Assembly (NCBI GenBank): GCA_001584585.1
Contig: LSYV01000089.1
Coordinates: 160,960-172,522, forward strand
DNA from: Gonium pectorale
Taxonomy: Eukaryota; Chlorophyta; Chlorophyceae; Chlamydomonadales; Volvocaceae
Length of the DNA stretch: 11,563 nucleotides
Direction: 5' to 3'
In this document: positions 1 through 8,690 of the stretch, piece after piece
How the letters are laid out: every line of letters begins with the position of its first letter
How positions within the stretch are numbered: the first letter of the stretch is position 1
Program-made: the position numbers and the translations under genes
The notes under the pieces: generated by a model
Told to the model about the DNA's origin: nothing
The model's input: the letters and a program-made list of their open reading frames with translations, nothing else
The model's database searches: none

Positions 1-211
1 CCCAGTTCCCGAGGCAGTCGAAGGGGTGATGTCCCTGCATGTCAGTTCGGCGGCGACCACCACCGTAGCCCCCGATGCGGCCCAGAATTCTCTCTGGGGT
101 GACCCTATGCAATGCCGTGTTGGGGTGCGCCTAGTCTGGTCCTACGTGCATCGCATGTGGGCTGGTGCATGTCTCCCGAACCCCCGCCCACCCAGCCCCC
201 CGACCCGCTGA
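1..211 (+). CDS. Possible C-terminal fragment of an unrecognised plus-strand gene
   Basis: Reading from base 2, one plus-strand frame is open from the window edge to a TGA at 209-211. The first roughly 35 residues (PVPEAVEGVMSLHV and on through a Thr/Ala stretch to NSLWGDP) look more protein-like than the rest. The last 30, rich in Arg, Pro and Trp, look like translated non-coding DNA, so the true end could be a splice or stop off this frame. A TGTAA at 769-773 on the plus strand would suit a 3' UTR of about 560 bases. I recognise no domain. It may be a chance open frame, because GC-rich DNA has few stops. If real, the gene would be convergent with ZEP. Confidence 0.2.
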   Translation, partial: PVPEAVEGVMSLHVSSAATTTVAPDAAQNSLWGDPMQCRVGVRLVWSYVHRMWAGACLPNPRPPSPPTR

Positions 212-768
212 CTACCGTTGACTCACCTACAAGCACCGGGAAAACGAGCCGCGCCAGGCAGAGCGGCGGGAAGGGGCAGGGAAGGGGCACAGCGAGGAAT
301 GTCAGAGGCGAGAAGTGAAAACGTAGCGCAAATGCGACGAATGTGTGCGGGTGTCCCCGCGAGTGTGTGTGCGGGGACCGAGTTCCAGGGGACTTCATCG
401 GGGCTGCCCGACAAGCGTCAGTGGCCTGGGGCGCCCAAAGAGCCGCATGAACGCCGTCCTGGCTGTGGGCCATCATGGGCAGGCGGTCAGGCGCCTGTGG
501 GCATTAGGGCGGGACGGCTGCTGGCGTGCTGGCCCTCCTGGCGCACCACATCTATATGACTCCAGCCTCCGCCAACATCTGCGCTGGCTGCGATCAAGGC
601 GCCGTCTGCACCCATGGGTTTGGAAAGGATCTTGATGCCACGCTTTGGAGCAACCCTTGGCGGATAGCCAGGTGCGGCTGCTTCCCCGCCCATCATGTCC
701 CAAGGTGTGGGCAGCTGAGCACAGTACGGCAAGCCACGCGAGGAAACCGGGGTAGAAGTGATGTGTGG

Positions 769-773
769 TGTAA
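769..773 (+). terminator. Candidate TGTAA polyadenylation signal, plus strand
   Basis: TGTAA is the usual polyadenylation signal in Chlamydomonas and Volvox. This copy would serve a plus-strand gene entering from the left, if there is one. The pentamer occurs often by chance. Confidence 0.2.
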
Positions 774-863
774 AGAGAGAGATCTGCAGAGAAAGAGGGA
801 GCCCGCCTGCGGTGCGGACTGCGACGATCAGCACAACCGGTTTAACCTTTCCAACATCCAAAC

Positions 864-868
864 TTACA
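864..868 (-). terminator. Alternative distal TGTAA polyadenylation signal for ZEP
   Basis: On the minus strand this reads TGTAA and would give ZEP a 3' UTR of about 1.1 kb. That is long but not excluded, and the T-rich minus-strand sequence at 1000-1260 would then be UTR. It competes with the nearer signal at 1863-1859. Confidence 0.2.
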
Positions 869-1858
869 GCCGCGGAGGTGCAATGTCTCCTTTCAGTGCT
901 CGGGCTCTCCCGAGACACACTGCCGAAACTTGCGCCTTTGAACCGGCGATACATACAGGGAGGAACCCATTAGCAAGCCGTTAGGAAACCGAGACAAAAG
1001 GTTGCTATGTGGAACCGACATGCGTTGAAAGCACAACCAACATAACCGACTGCAGAAAAACCAAAACAGACCAAACACACACGCCGCTCCGTACATTCTG
1101 TGTACCTGGGCCACGGAGTGGTGGCGACCCTCTCCTGCGCCTTGTGCGCCGCTTGCACTCACACACACAGCGCGGCGTCATTTCACGACACGCGCCCAGC
1201 TCCATATACGACCGGGAGCACCACAGGAGGATCAAAAGAATGAAATTGCGCAATACAATACACACGCATTCCGCGTCTCGCAGCTCTCCCGAGGACGCAG
1301 CTCGCAAGCCGCCAACGCAGCGCAGCCCTAAAGACAACACTGGGCGGCATAACAGACCGGCTACCTGCAGCACCCGACCAAGCTCTCTCAAATACAGAAC
1401 CACCGCGCTCGATAATGTAAGCGGCGACTCGCAACACGTCTTGAGGAGGTCCGTGGCCCTGCACGCATGAAGCGCGCTCGGGCCAGGCTCGGCCGCCGGC
1501 ACGGGTAATGCCCCTTGCCGACAGGGGCCAGACTCGTCTGCAACCCCCCTCCTCCTCACCACCCAATTCGCGAGCATGTCGTCGCCATCTCTCCATGCGC
1601 CCATGGACCGTCAAGACACGCCCCTCCCCGCAGCCACGCGTCGCGGATTCTCCTCGCGTGCATGCGGATACCCCATACCGCTGCACCTGGTATCTGCACA
1701 GTCTTTTTGCATTCTCTTCTCAAGAAGTCTGTGGGGCAGACGCCCGAGGGACACTACAGCAGCAGCGTGCCTTCCTGACCTGCGCGCCCAGGCCGAGCAC
1801 ATGCCGGGCGGGGCGGCGCGCCCCGGCCTGCTCGAGGGCACCGCATCACGCGCGCCGC

Positions 1859-1863
1859 TTACA
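1859..1863 (-). terminator. Proximal TGTAA polyadenylation signal for ZEP
   Basis: The minus strand reads TGTAA about 147 bases after the ZEP stop codon. It is the first such pentamer downstream of the gene and would give a short 3' UTR. Volvocine genes usually cleave 10-20 bases after TGTAA. Confidence 0.4.
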
Positions 1864-2009
1864 CGGCCGGCCTAAGCGTCACACCAATACTAAGTCTCAC
1901 CAATCCTCTCCCCTAACCCGTTCTCCCCGCTCTCACCTAAACGCGCGGGGGCATGATCAGCTGCCCTCCCGCCGCGCCCCACCCTGCGCCGTCACACCCA
2001 CACCACCCC

Positions 2010-5000
2010 CTACGCCGTCACCAGCTTGCCGGCGCCGCTGCCCTTCGCAAAGCCGGCCAGCGCGCCCTCCGCCGCGTGCACCTGCTGCTCCGGCGCGACC
2101 GACTTGGGCTCCCGGATCTTGCCCACCAGCATCGTCGTGTACGCGCCCCCCTGCAGCTCGTCGCTGCGCAGCGTCACGTGCTGCATCTTGACCTTGTACA
2201 CCTCGTGGCTGGGGTGCCGCCCAAACTCCACACAGTCGCCCGGCCGCAGCCGCACCGTCGCGCCCTCCGCCAGCCGCCGACCGTTCACCCACGTGCCACG
2301 GCCGCTCGCCAGGTCGTGCAAAAAGTACGACCCGCCGTTGGCGCTGTGGCCGTCCACCACCATGTTACCGCCGTCCGCGCTCCCGCTCCCGGAGGCGGCG
2401 GCGCTGGGCTCCTCGCGCCATACCTGCGCGTGCCGCTCGTGCACGTGCACGTCGTCCACCGCCAGCGCCGGCCGCAGGCTCGAGCCGGTGCGGCCCACCA
2501 GCGCCGGCGTGTCGCCAATGTAGATGCCCTTGCACTCCACGCTGCTGTTCACGTCGGTCGAGCCGCTGCTGCTGCCGGCGGCGGCCGAGACGCGGGCGTT
2601 GCGCTCCGAGACCAGCAGCCAGTCGGCGTGCGAGGAGCGCACAATCGACTCGTCGTCGGCCATAAACTCGGCAAAGCGGCTCTCCGCAAAGGCCTTGGGC
2701 TTGTCGCCCAGGGAGCAGTACGAGGCCCGGTTGGGCTCCACGTGCTCCGTGTTGCCGCCCAGCACCCAGTCCAGCACGGCGGGCATGGTGAGCAGCATGA
2801 CCAGGCGGCCAATGACGCGGCCGGGGTGCGGGATGCGCAGCGACTCGACCCACTTGCTCCAGCCCTCGCCCAGGTAGCACTTGTAGGTCGAGGCCATGAA
2901 GGCCGCCATGCCCGCCATGCCGTGGATGGCGCTCACGCGCATCATGCGGTTGGCCTAGGCAAGAGGGGGGGGGCAGGAGAAGGAGGCGGGAGGAGGAGAC
3001 GGTGGTGGTTAGGTAAGGGGTAGCAGAGAGGGATGGGCTGGTGGGAGGGGGGGCGGGACGCGTGCATTCTGCGACGCGCTCCGCAACGACCAAACGAACG
3101 CACGGCAGCGACGGTGAGGAAAGAGAGGCAAGCGGATTTGCCCGGGGCGGGAGGAAGCCATAGTCCGGCGTACACGCGGCCACGGCGCCCGCGCCAGAGC
3201 GGGGTCGCAAGGAAGCCCCCATCCCTGAGTACATTCACTCGCCCCGGAGTCCCACGTGATCATGATTTCCGCCTGCTCCCTGCTCCTGGGGTCTTCCGAG
3301 TTCCCGCCCGCCCGCCCGCCTCCACGCTGCAGCCCTCACCTGGTACGTCTTGAGCACTGCGCCCACGTCCACGGCCGCGGGTGCGCCGCCCACCTCCGAC
3401 AGCGCCTTCGAGAGATCCACCGCCAGCTCGTACGCGTCCTCAATGGCCATGCACCCGCCCTGACCCAGGTTGGGCTGCATAGCGTGCGCAGAATCGCCCA
3501 AAAGGGCAACGCGGCCCTTGGCCCACGTGAAGATGGGCGGCCTGGGGGTGGGGGTGGCCGGCGAGGGGCGGGACAACGAGTTGGATTATCAGCGCTGCAC
3601 ATTTGCCTCGTACACATACACACATGCACATAAGCCCCCAAGCGACGAGAGGAAAGCCAACGCAGCTGAAGGGGTCTCAGCAAAGTCGGCAAGGTGCTGC
3701 CTTCAGAGGAGCAGCGACTTGTGACAAGGGATGCCGACCTGGCGAAGTGCCCTAACTAGGAGAGGCGATGTGTCCCGAAGGGCAGCTGGTGGCGGCTCAG
3801 TGGCAAAATGGATAGGACGTGTCAGGAGTCCACGAAAAGGGATAAAATGATTCGTCCTTGCCGCCAACCAGCGCCCGAAGCGCGCGCACTTTCGCTCTAT
3901 CTACGCATGGCCCATGCGCCGACGGAGCCACGGCAGCATGTTGAAGCAACACGGCCCCTGACCCACTACAGCCTACCGCCCCCTGGCGCGCGCAGGACGA
4001 ACGACCCACGGGTCGCTACAAGCCGCCACACACCTGTCGAAGATGTCCCGCCGCAGCACGTCCTCCTCCGGGGTGGCCTTGATGAGGTCCACCACATTGT
4101 CGTTCCAGTGGCCGAAGATCTCCAGCAGCCGGGCCTTGCGGGTGCCCTCGGCGTCCGTGCCGCCAGCGGGCTCCTTGTGGAAGCCGTACCTGTCCGGTAG
4201 TACGTGTGCAGGGCGACGTTTGGCATGCATGCTTGGGACGTGGCTCGCATGGTATGCAAGAAACCGTGCAAGGCTCTTTGCGACGCAATAGAATACCGGC
4301 CGGCAGAGTGGACGGGGCCTAGTTGATGCCAGGTATCAAGCAAGCATCTCCCGAGTAATGCCGGAGACCTAGGGGACACCCAACCCGGGCGCTAGAGCGG
4401 TGGCTCAGTGGCAAAATGGATTGGATGTGTCAGGATTCCACGATAAGGAAGAAAATGCTTCATCCTCGCCACCGCTCCGTGCCCCTGCCCCAAAGCTGCC
4501 GATGCCCCCACAAAGTTTCGTTGCGCCAGAATCGCGCTGCCCTCGCAGCCTGGAGGTGCACACCTTCACACGCAACGCGCAGGGAACCCCATACCCTCGG
4601 GCACACACACAAGCCGGCCGGGTCCTACCACGACGCCATCACTCTCGCGCTGAAGCTCGTCGTATGCGATTTCCTTTTCAACACAAGCCGGCCCCGTCAT
4701 GCTTCACGGGGGTGCTGTCCAGGCGCCACGCGAGGTGGGGCGTTACCTTCACATGGGCCCGCACGCGAGACGACACATCGAGGCAGGGCAGCCCACCGCG
4801 CCCGACCCCAGACAGGCGGTCACCCAACACCAGACCGCACCCACCACTGCATCTTGCCGTTGCCCACGTCGCTGCTGACGAAGTACTGCCCGTTGCCCAG
4901 GAACACCCGGTAGCCCACAACGTCAATGTCGGCTGGCGTGAAGTCCGAGATGCCTGCGGAACGGGAGGCATGGTGAGGACCGCTCATCATCGGGACACCT

Positions 5001-7528
5001 CGGGGACGCATCCCCCTGGCCGCGACGACTCGCCATCGTGGTGCATGCAGAAGGACGGCGCGTTGCTGATTACTTCCGGCGAGGTGCTGATTACTTCCAC
5101 CCTTCACCCTGCTGCTGCGTTTTGCACGAGGCCGCAACTGCTGGGCTTTCCTCCTGCTCAACCGCAAGCCCATGGTCCTGGAACCGCACAGTGCCCCACT
5201 GACTGGCTGAGGGGCCACGCCCGCCGAATCTGGTATGCACTTATCTACTGTACAGCAGGTCTGCATGGTATATGGTAATCAGGGGCCATGCGGGATGGGC
5301 CAGTGGCCCGTGCTTGGCTGTAGTACTGTTCAGGAAACGGCGCCCCGGTCCGCACCGGTCCGCCAGACGCCCTCAACACCCCTCAATTGCGCTCCCGGCA
5401 CCCCGCGAGACCCCCAATCCGCCGACCGCGCGGCCTGTGCACCCCACGCCTTCGCCGTCCATCTCCCGCCCTCGCCCCCCAGAATCTCGCCCCCCCCAGA
5501 TCGTAGAACGCCTCACCCAACCCGTCCCGACCCTCAGTTCCCAGTACCGCACGCACCCGTGTAGCACGTATAGCCGCTGTAGTTGGCCTTGGTCTCCCCG
5601 ATCAGCTGCTTGCGAATCTTGGACCAGATGCCGTCCGCGCCGATGAGCACGTCGGCCGAGAAGGTGCGCCCGTCCTCCAGCGTGACCACCACTTCGGTGC
5701 CGTCGCCGCCCGCCGCCGCCGGCCGCTCGTCGAAGCTGGTCACGCAGCAGCCGTTGTTGAGGACGCCCGGCCCGCCGTACCTGCACGTGCACATGCGGGC
5801 GTCGTACAGCATACACCACACGCGGGCGGGTGAGCGAGGGTGGGAGCGAGGAATGCCGTGGGTTTGACGCACTCGGTGCTCAGGCGGGTCCTGCGTTCGG
5901 CGCTCCCACGCTGCCCGATCAGGCTCGGGGAGCCAGACAGAGCCGCCCGGTTCGCGCCATGCGTAATGTAGGGTCAACGATTGCCGTTCGAAAGCCGTGC
6001 AATTGCTTACCCATGCCCGTCACGCCCAGCAAAGCCCAGCCCAGCCCAGCCCTCTCAAGCATGCCATCGCCCGCCGCAAACAACCCAGGGCCCGCATCCT
6101 GCGGCGCTGCCCTCTGCTGCAGGCCACGCGATGCAGATAATCTTTCCCGTCCACCACGCAACACAGACGACGTGACACTGTGCGCAGGGCAGTGGCTCCG
6201 GTGGCATCTAGCCGAGGTGAATCCCCCGTCTACAGGCTACCTACAGGCTGTCTGGGATCCTAGGCACGCCATACTGCGGCGTCAGGCGCTGAAGCGGGGT
6301 AGAGACAATGACCCTAACCCGCTTTCGCACCCCAATCTTCGCAAGTTGTCCATGGCTCCCCCCCCCCGGCTTGACGAACGTGAAACCTGACACCTGTAAG
6401 TGTAACCCCGGGCGGGCACCACTGCCTGGCCCACCCAGCAACCGTCCAAAGTGACCCGTTGTCTGGCACAGCGGGGGGCGGCACCGTTGATGCGCGCTGG
6501 AGGGCTGGACGCGGGCTCACCGTTCCACGGCGCGCGCCAGGATCTGCTGCAGCGTGACGCGGCTGATGACGCGCGTCACCGGGAGGCCCTTGTTGACGGC
6601 CGGGTGAAACGTGTCGAACTTGACGTACCTGGCGGGGCGGGAGGAAGGGTGGGGCGGGAGGAAGGGTGGGAAGGAGGAAAGGGAACCGCTGCTGGCCGGG
6701 AGCAGAAGAGGGGGCGAGGACGAGCAATGGCAGCGGCATGAGAACACTGCCTGGGAGGCTGAGCCGGGGATGATGGCGGCGCGTGGAGGATGACGTCACC
6801 ATGGTGAGGAGCGCCTTCCACTGCCGCTGGGGTGGAACATCTGGCAGTACTACTCACCAATCGCCCGTGAGGCCATCGCACAGCCCGTTGACGCGGTCGC
6901 CGGTGATGCAGCCCTCGCGGAGCACCTCCGCCGCGACCTCGGGGTCAATGGCCTCCAGCGCTGCGAGCGCATTGCTTTGCACCTGTGCGGTGGCATCGGG
7001 GCATGCGCAAGCGGTGCAAGGGTTCTTCAGGGTACATCCGAGAGTTCAGAAGACAGACAGTTTCACGAGATCGAAAAACTACTGGCGCGCCGATACACAC
7101 GTAGGTAGAACGCTGGACGGTGAGCCCGTTTGAGAGCGACAACGCACCTGGATGGGCCCCCGGTACTTGCCCTCGCCTCGAATAGCGGTCAAGTCGCGCT
7201 CAAAGACCTTAACCTCAAAGCCCTGCTTGAGCAGCGAAACCGCGAGCACAAGGCCACCGATGCCAGCGCCGGCGATGATTACTTTCATCGGCTTCGTTGC
7301 CTGCGCAGAGTGCGCGAGCGACCCTGTCGCGTTGACGGTCGCTGCCGCCGCACGCACAACCACTGCCTTTCGCACGGGCAGTTGCACAGGGGCAGAGGCG
7401 GCCACGTGCGTGTCGCGGATGGGGGCTTGAACTGCCGTCTTCGCAGTTAGCACCGCCGGAAGCAGCGCGCTCCCTGAGGTAGCGCGACTGGTCGCTGAGC
7501 GCATGGTGGATGATGTATTAGCGAGCAT
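2010..7528 (-). CDS. ZEP: Zeaxanthin epoxidase, chloroplast precursor (8 exons, 749 aa)
   Basis: FAD-dependent monooxygenase that epoxidises zeaxanthin to antheraxanthin and violaxanthin in the plastid xanthophyll cycle, using O2 and reducing power. Exons on the minus strand: 7528-7148, 6982-6858, 6628-6521, 5780-5557, 4953-4845, 4189-4034, 3541-3340, 2954-2010. All have GT donors and AG acceptors and keep one frame, which ends in TAG at 2012-2010. Residues 1 to about 78 are an Ala/Ser/Thr/Arg-rich transit peptide. The FAD dinucleotide motif GAGIGG is at 87-92, with the ribose-binding Glu in VFERD (E110). The GADG motif is at 252-255, and the second FAD motif [15 protein letters not shown] at 383-397. 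A C-terminal FHA domain spans about 575-685 (VGR at 588-590, TWVNGRRL at 656-663), split by a Ser/Ala/Gly-rich insert near 618-634. All catalytic landmarks are intact. The start is the first ATG before a good transit peptide. Introns 5 and 6 each carry a snoRNA-like element. Identity rests on motif recognition and remembered family sequence; the exon joins are my own inference but internally consistent. Confidence 0.96.
3785..3872 (-). ncRNA. Candidate intronic box C/D snoRNA, copy 1 (ZEP intron 6)
   Basis: Read on the ZEP sense strand. A terminal stem joins 3860-3872 to 3785-3796: 12 pairs, with a 1-base bulge at 3866. After two bases follows a C-like box, AGGACGA; the consensus is RUGAUGA, and the G, A and second G used in the kink-turn are kept while two U positions differ. 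An internal CTGA (3825-3822) fits a D' box. The guide ATCCATTTTGCC (3813-3802) precedes one A and then a perfect CTGA D box (3800-3797), which abuts the 3' stem. The size of about 88 bases suits a C/D snoRNA. The 75-base core (3791-3865) is 85% identical, without gaps, to copy 2 in the neighbouring intron. Volvocine snoRNAs are commonly intronic and duplicated. Alternatives are another structured RNA or a small hairpin-ended mobile element. Confidence 0.5.
4395..4477 (-). ncRNA. Candidate intronic box C/D snoRNA, copy 2 (ZEP intron 5)
   Basis: Read on the ZEP sense strand. A perfect 10-bp terminal stem joins 4477-4468 to 4404-4395. Two bases later comes the C-like box AGGATGA, 6 of 7 matches to RUGAUGA. 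An internal CTGA (4433-4430) may be D'. The guide ATCCATTTTGCC (4421-4410), identical to copy 1, is followed by A and a perfect CTGA D box (4408-4405) against the 3' stem. The C box is better than in copy 1, so this is the likelier functional copy. By the box D+5 rule the guided base would be the first A of GGCAAAAUGGAU in 25S rRNA. A second stretch, TCCTTATC (4449-4442), could pair slightly 3' in the same rRNA. The rRNA matches are from memory. Confidence 0.55.
5064..5098. repeat. 14-bp direct repeat in ZEP intron 4
   Basis: TGCTGATTACTTCC occurs at 5064-5077 and again at 5085-5098, with a period of 21 bases. The sequence is AT-richer than its surroundings. It has no obvious role and is probably a local duplication in intron 4, which spans 5556-4954. 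Confidence 0.8.
6634..6667. repeat. Tandem 17-bp repeat beside the ZEP intron 2 acceptor
   Basis: GGGGCGGGAGGAAGGGT is repeated exactly at 6634-6650 and 6651-6667. On the ZEP sense strand it forms the pyrimidine-rich tract just upstream of the acceptor at 6631-6629, so the duplication lengthens the splicing pyrimidine tract. It is probably replication slippage. Confidence 0.85.
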
Positions 7529-8232
7529 TCTTCAGCACTGCCTCCAGAAGTATCTGAACAACGTCTATCACAGTCGTGTCGCGACCCAACCTCAGGGCAC
7601 TATTGCCCTCGATGGTGCGTTAACGACGACGTTGTAACGCTACGAGGGCGCGCGCCGGTACAAGTTCGATCTTTGGCGACTGTCGTGAACACAACGTATC
7701 TCGTCAAAAAAACATATCTGCGCCGCGAGCGTTTATCAGCAGCCACGTGGTACCATCCTTGATTGCTTCAATGAGCTTGCTGCGGGTCTATCGGATGTTG
7801 GAGCATCGGGCAAGCGTTGCGACCCGTGGGCCCGTGCGCGAACGGCACGAAAATATGTGTCATGCGGCGGGGGTTTCAGCGGAGTGCTGCGGACAGAGGG
7901 CATACAGGACGCGGGGGTGGTGTGTATGGCACCCTACGATCAAGTTCGGGCGATGGTTCTCTCCCCCCCCCCGATCCACCGTGCGCCTCAGTGCGGAGTC
8001 TTCTTGACTTCTGTGCGAGGGCATCAGCGGTGCAGACTCCGTCCTGCGCGAGCCATGGGGCTTACGCGGTCGGTCCCTCTTTCCGCAGCAGCCTCCTACG
8101 GAACAGCATCGCCGCTTATTCTAAATCAGCTCAGCCCACCCGGCGTGCGAACATGTATAGCTGTGAATGTGACAAAGTGGCATGATAACCCCAGCACTTG
8201 GCAGTTGAAAAACGAAGTTTCTGGTTGCCGCG
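7529..8232 (-). promoter_or_regulatory. ZEP 5' UTR and promoter region
   Basis: About 700 bases separate the ZEP start codon from the predicted PSAN 3' end. I see no coding sequence: frames here are short and overlap. On the ZEP strand, T-rich and GATAAA-containing sequence at about 7733-7695 precedes a presumed leader of roughly 150-200 bases. The only strong motif is the G-box palindrome at 7743-7750. No start site can be fixed from sequence alone. Confidence 0.5.
7743..7750. promoter_or_regulatory. G-box palindrome CCACGTGG upstream of ZEP
   Basis: CCACGTGG is a perfect 8-bp palindrome containing the CACGTG G-box, 215 bases upstream of the ZEP start codon. bZIP (HY5-like) and bHLH factors bind this core in light-regulated plant and algal promoters. 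Its position suits light control of a xanthophyll-cycle gene, but binding is inferred. Confidence 0.45.
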
Positions 8233-8237
8233 TTACA
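8233..8237 (-). terminator. TGTAA polyadenylation signal for PSAN
   Basis: This is the first TGTAA on the minus strand downstream of the PSAN stop, about 454 bases away. The implied 3' UTR (8690 to about 8220) has no competing signal and no credible coding frame. The length is usual for volvocine 3' UTRs. Confidence 0.55.
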
Positions 8238-8690
8238 CAGGTGGAGGCACAAATGTACAGTGCGCGGCAATGACCTTGCGCGCGCCGTTCGGTTGGTTTG
8301 GGTGGCGGCCTAGGGTGCCTGCCGCTCCCAACACGTCGCCCGAACACCCCTGAAGTCGGTCGGGCCCATGCCCACGCGGCGACAGAGCAAGGACCCAAAG
8401 CAAATGATAGGTTTCTCTTCTCTCTTCACGCACGAGCGCGACCACCCGCGTCAACGAGCCGCTTCAACGCCGCCCGAGACGGACCAAACAGCCAGCGCTC
8501 CCCAAGACCCGACCACGCCGGACCACGCCCCTGTCAGCGCCAAAACGCCGGAGCGTGGATCAGCGCAGCCCCAGGCATCCGAAACGCCGCGCGTCCAAAA
8601 ATTGGGCCAGCAGTCGTGTGACGAGACGTCCGCCAGCCCGCTGCCCCAGACACCGCGGCGGCGCCGAGCACTCAGACAAGCCGAGCGCGC
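8238..8690 (-). other. Presumed PSAN 3' UTR
   Basis: The sequence between the PSAN stop codon and its first TGTAA signal. A plus-strand open frame at 8368-8694 crosses it, but its composition is GC-rich, Pro/Arg/Thr-heavy filler without motifs, and it runs antisense into the PSAN stop. I treat the region as untranslated. Confidence 0.55.

Larger units (their letters stand above)
212..2009. other. Non-coding stretch between a possible left gene and ZEP
   Basis: I see no convincing gene here. Open frames on both strands lack protein-like composition and overlap one another. The part from about 1000 to 1460 is less GC-rich, with CA-rich tracts (1075-1085, 1160-1170), and on the minus strand it reads as T-rich sequence typical of a 3' UTR. 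ZEP's 3' UTR must begin at 2009 and run leftward. Candidate minus-strand TGTAA signals lie at 1863-1859 and 868-864, and a plus-strand TGTAA at 769-773. If the plus-strand signal serves a left-hand gene, two genes converge here. Confidence 0.5.

Noticed and set aside
1005..1686. Minus-strand frames of 167-199 codons in the left intergenic region
   Set aside because: They overlap each other in different frames, are Cys/Arg-heavy with no domain, and lie where a ZEP 3' UTR is expected.
1953..3023. A 356-codon plus-strand open frame antisense to the last ZEP exon
   Set aside because: It is the GC-rich mirror of a real exon: Arg/His/Ala/Val-rich, with no motif. The minus strand carries clear conserved ZEP sequence.
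2365..3234. A long minus-strand frame overlapping ZEP in another frame
   Set aside because: It is out of frame with ZEP motifs and crosses the intron 7 acceptor; its composition is that of a shifted shadow.
3786..3871. The element as a true tRNA gene
   Set aside because: An A-box match exists, but no cloverleaf forms: the acceptor partner for the tRNA-Arg-like 5' end is missing, the B box is poor, and the anticodon arm has only 3 pairs with a 9-base loop.
4984..4991. GATGATGA on the minus strand in ZEP intron 4, resembling a box C
   Set aside because: No CTGA box D or terminal stem lies between it and the splice acceptor at 4954, so no third snoRNA is supported.
4400..5278. A 292-codon plus-strand frame spanning ZEP introns 4-5 and exon 5
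   Set aside because: It starts inside the snoRNA-like element and runs antisense through a real exon; Pro/Arg/His-rich filler.
6018..6055. AGCCC-type microsatellite tract in ZEP intron 3
   Set aside because: Simple-sequence slippage typical of GC-rich algal introns; no evidence of function.
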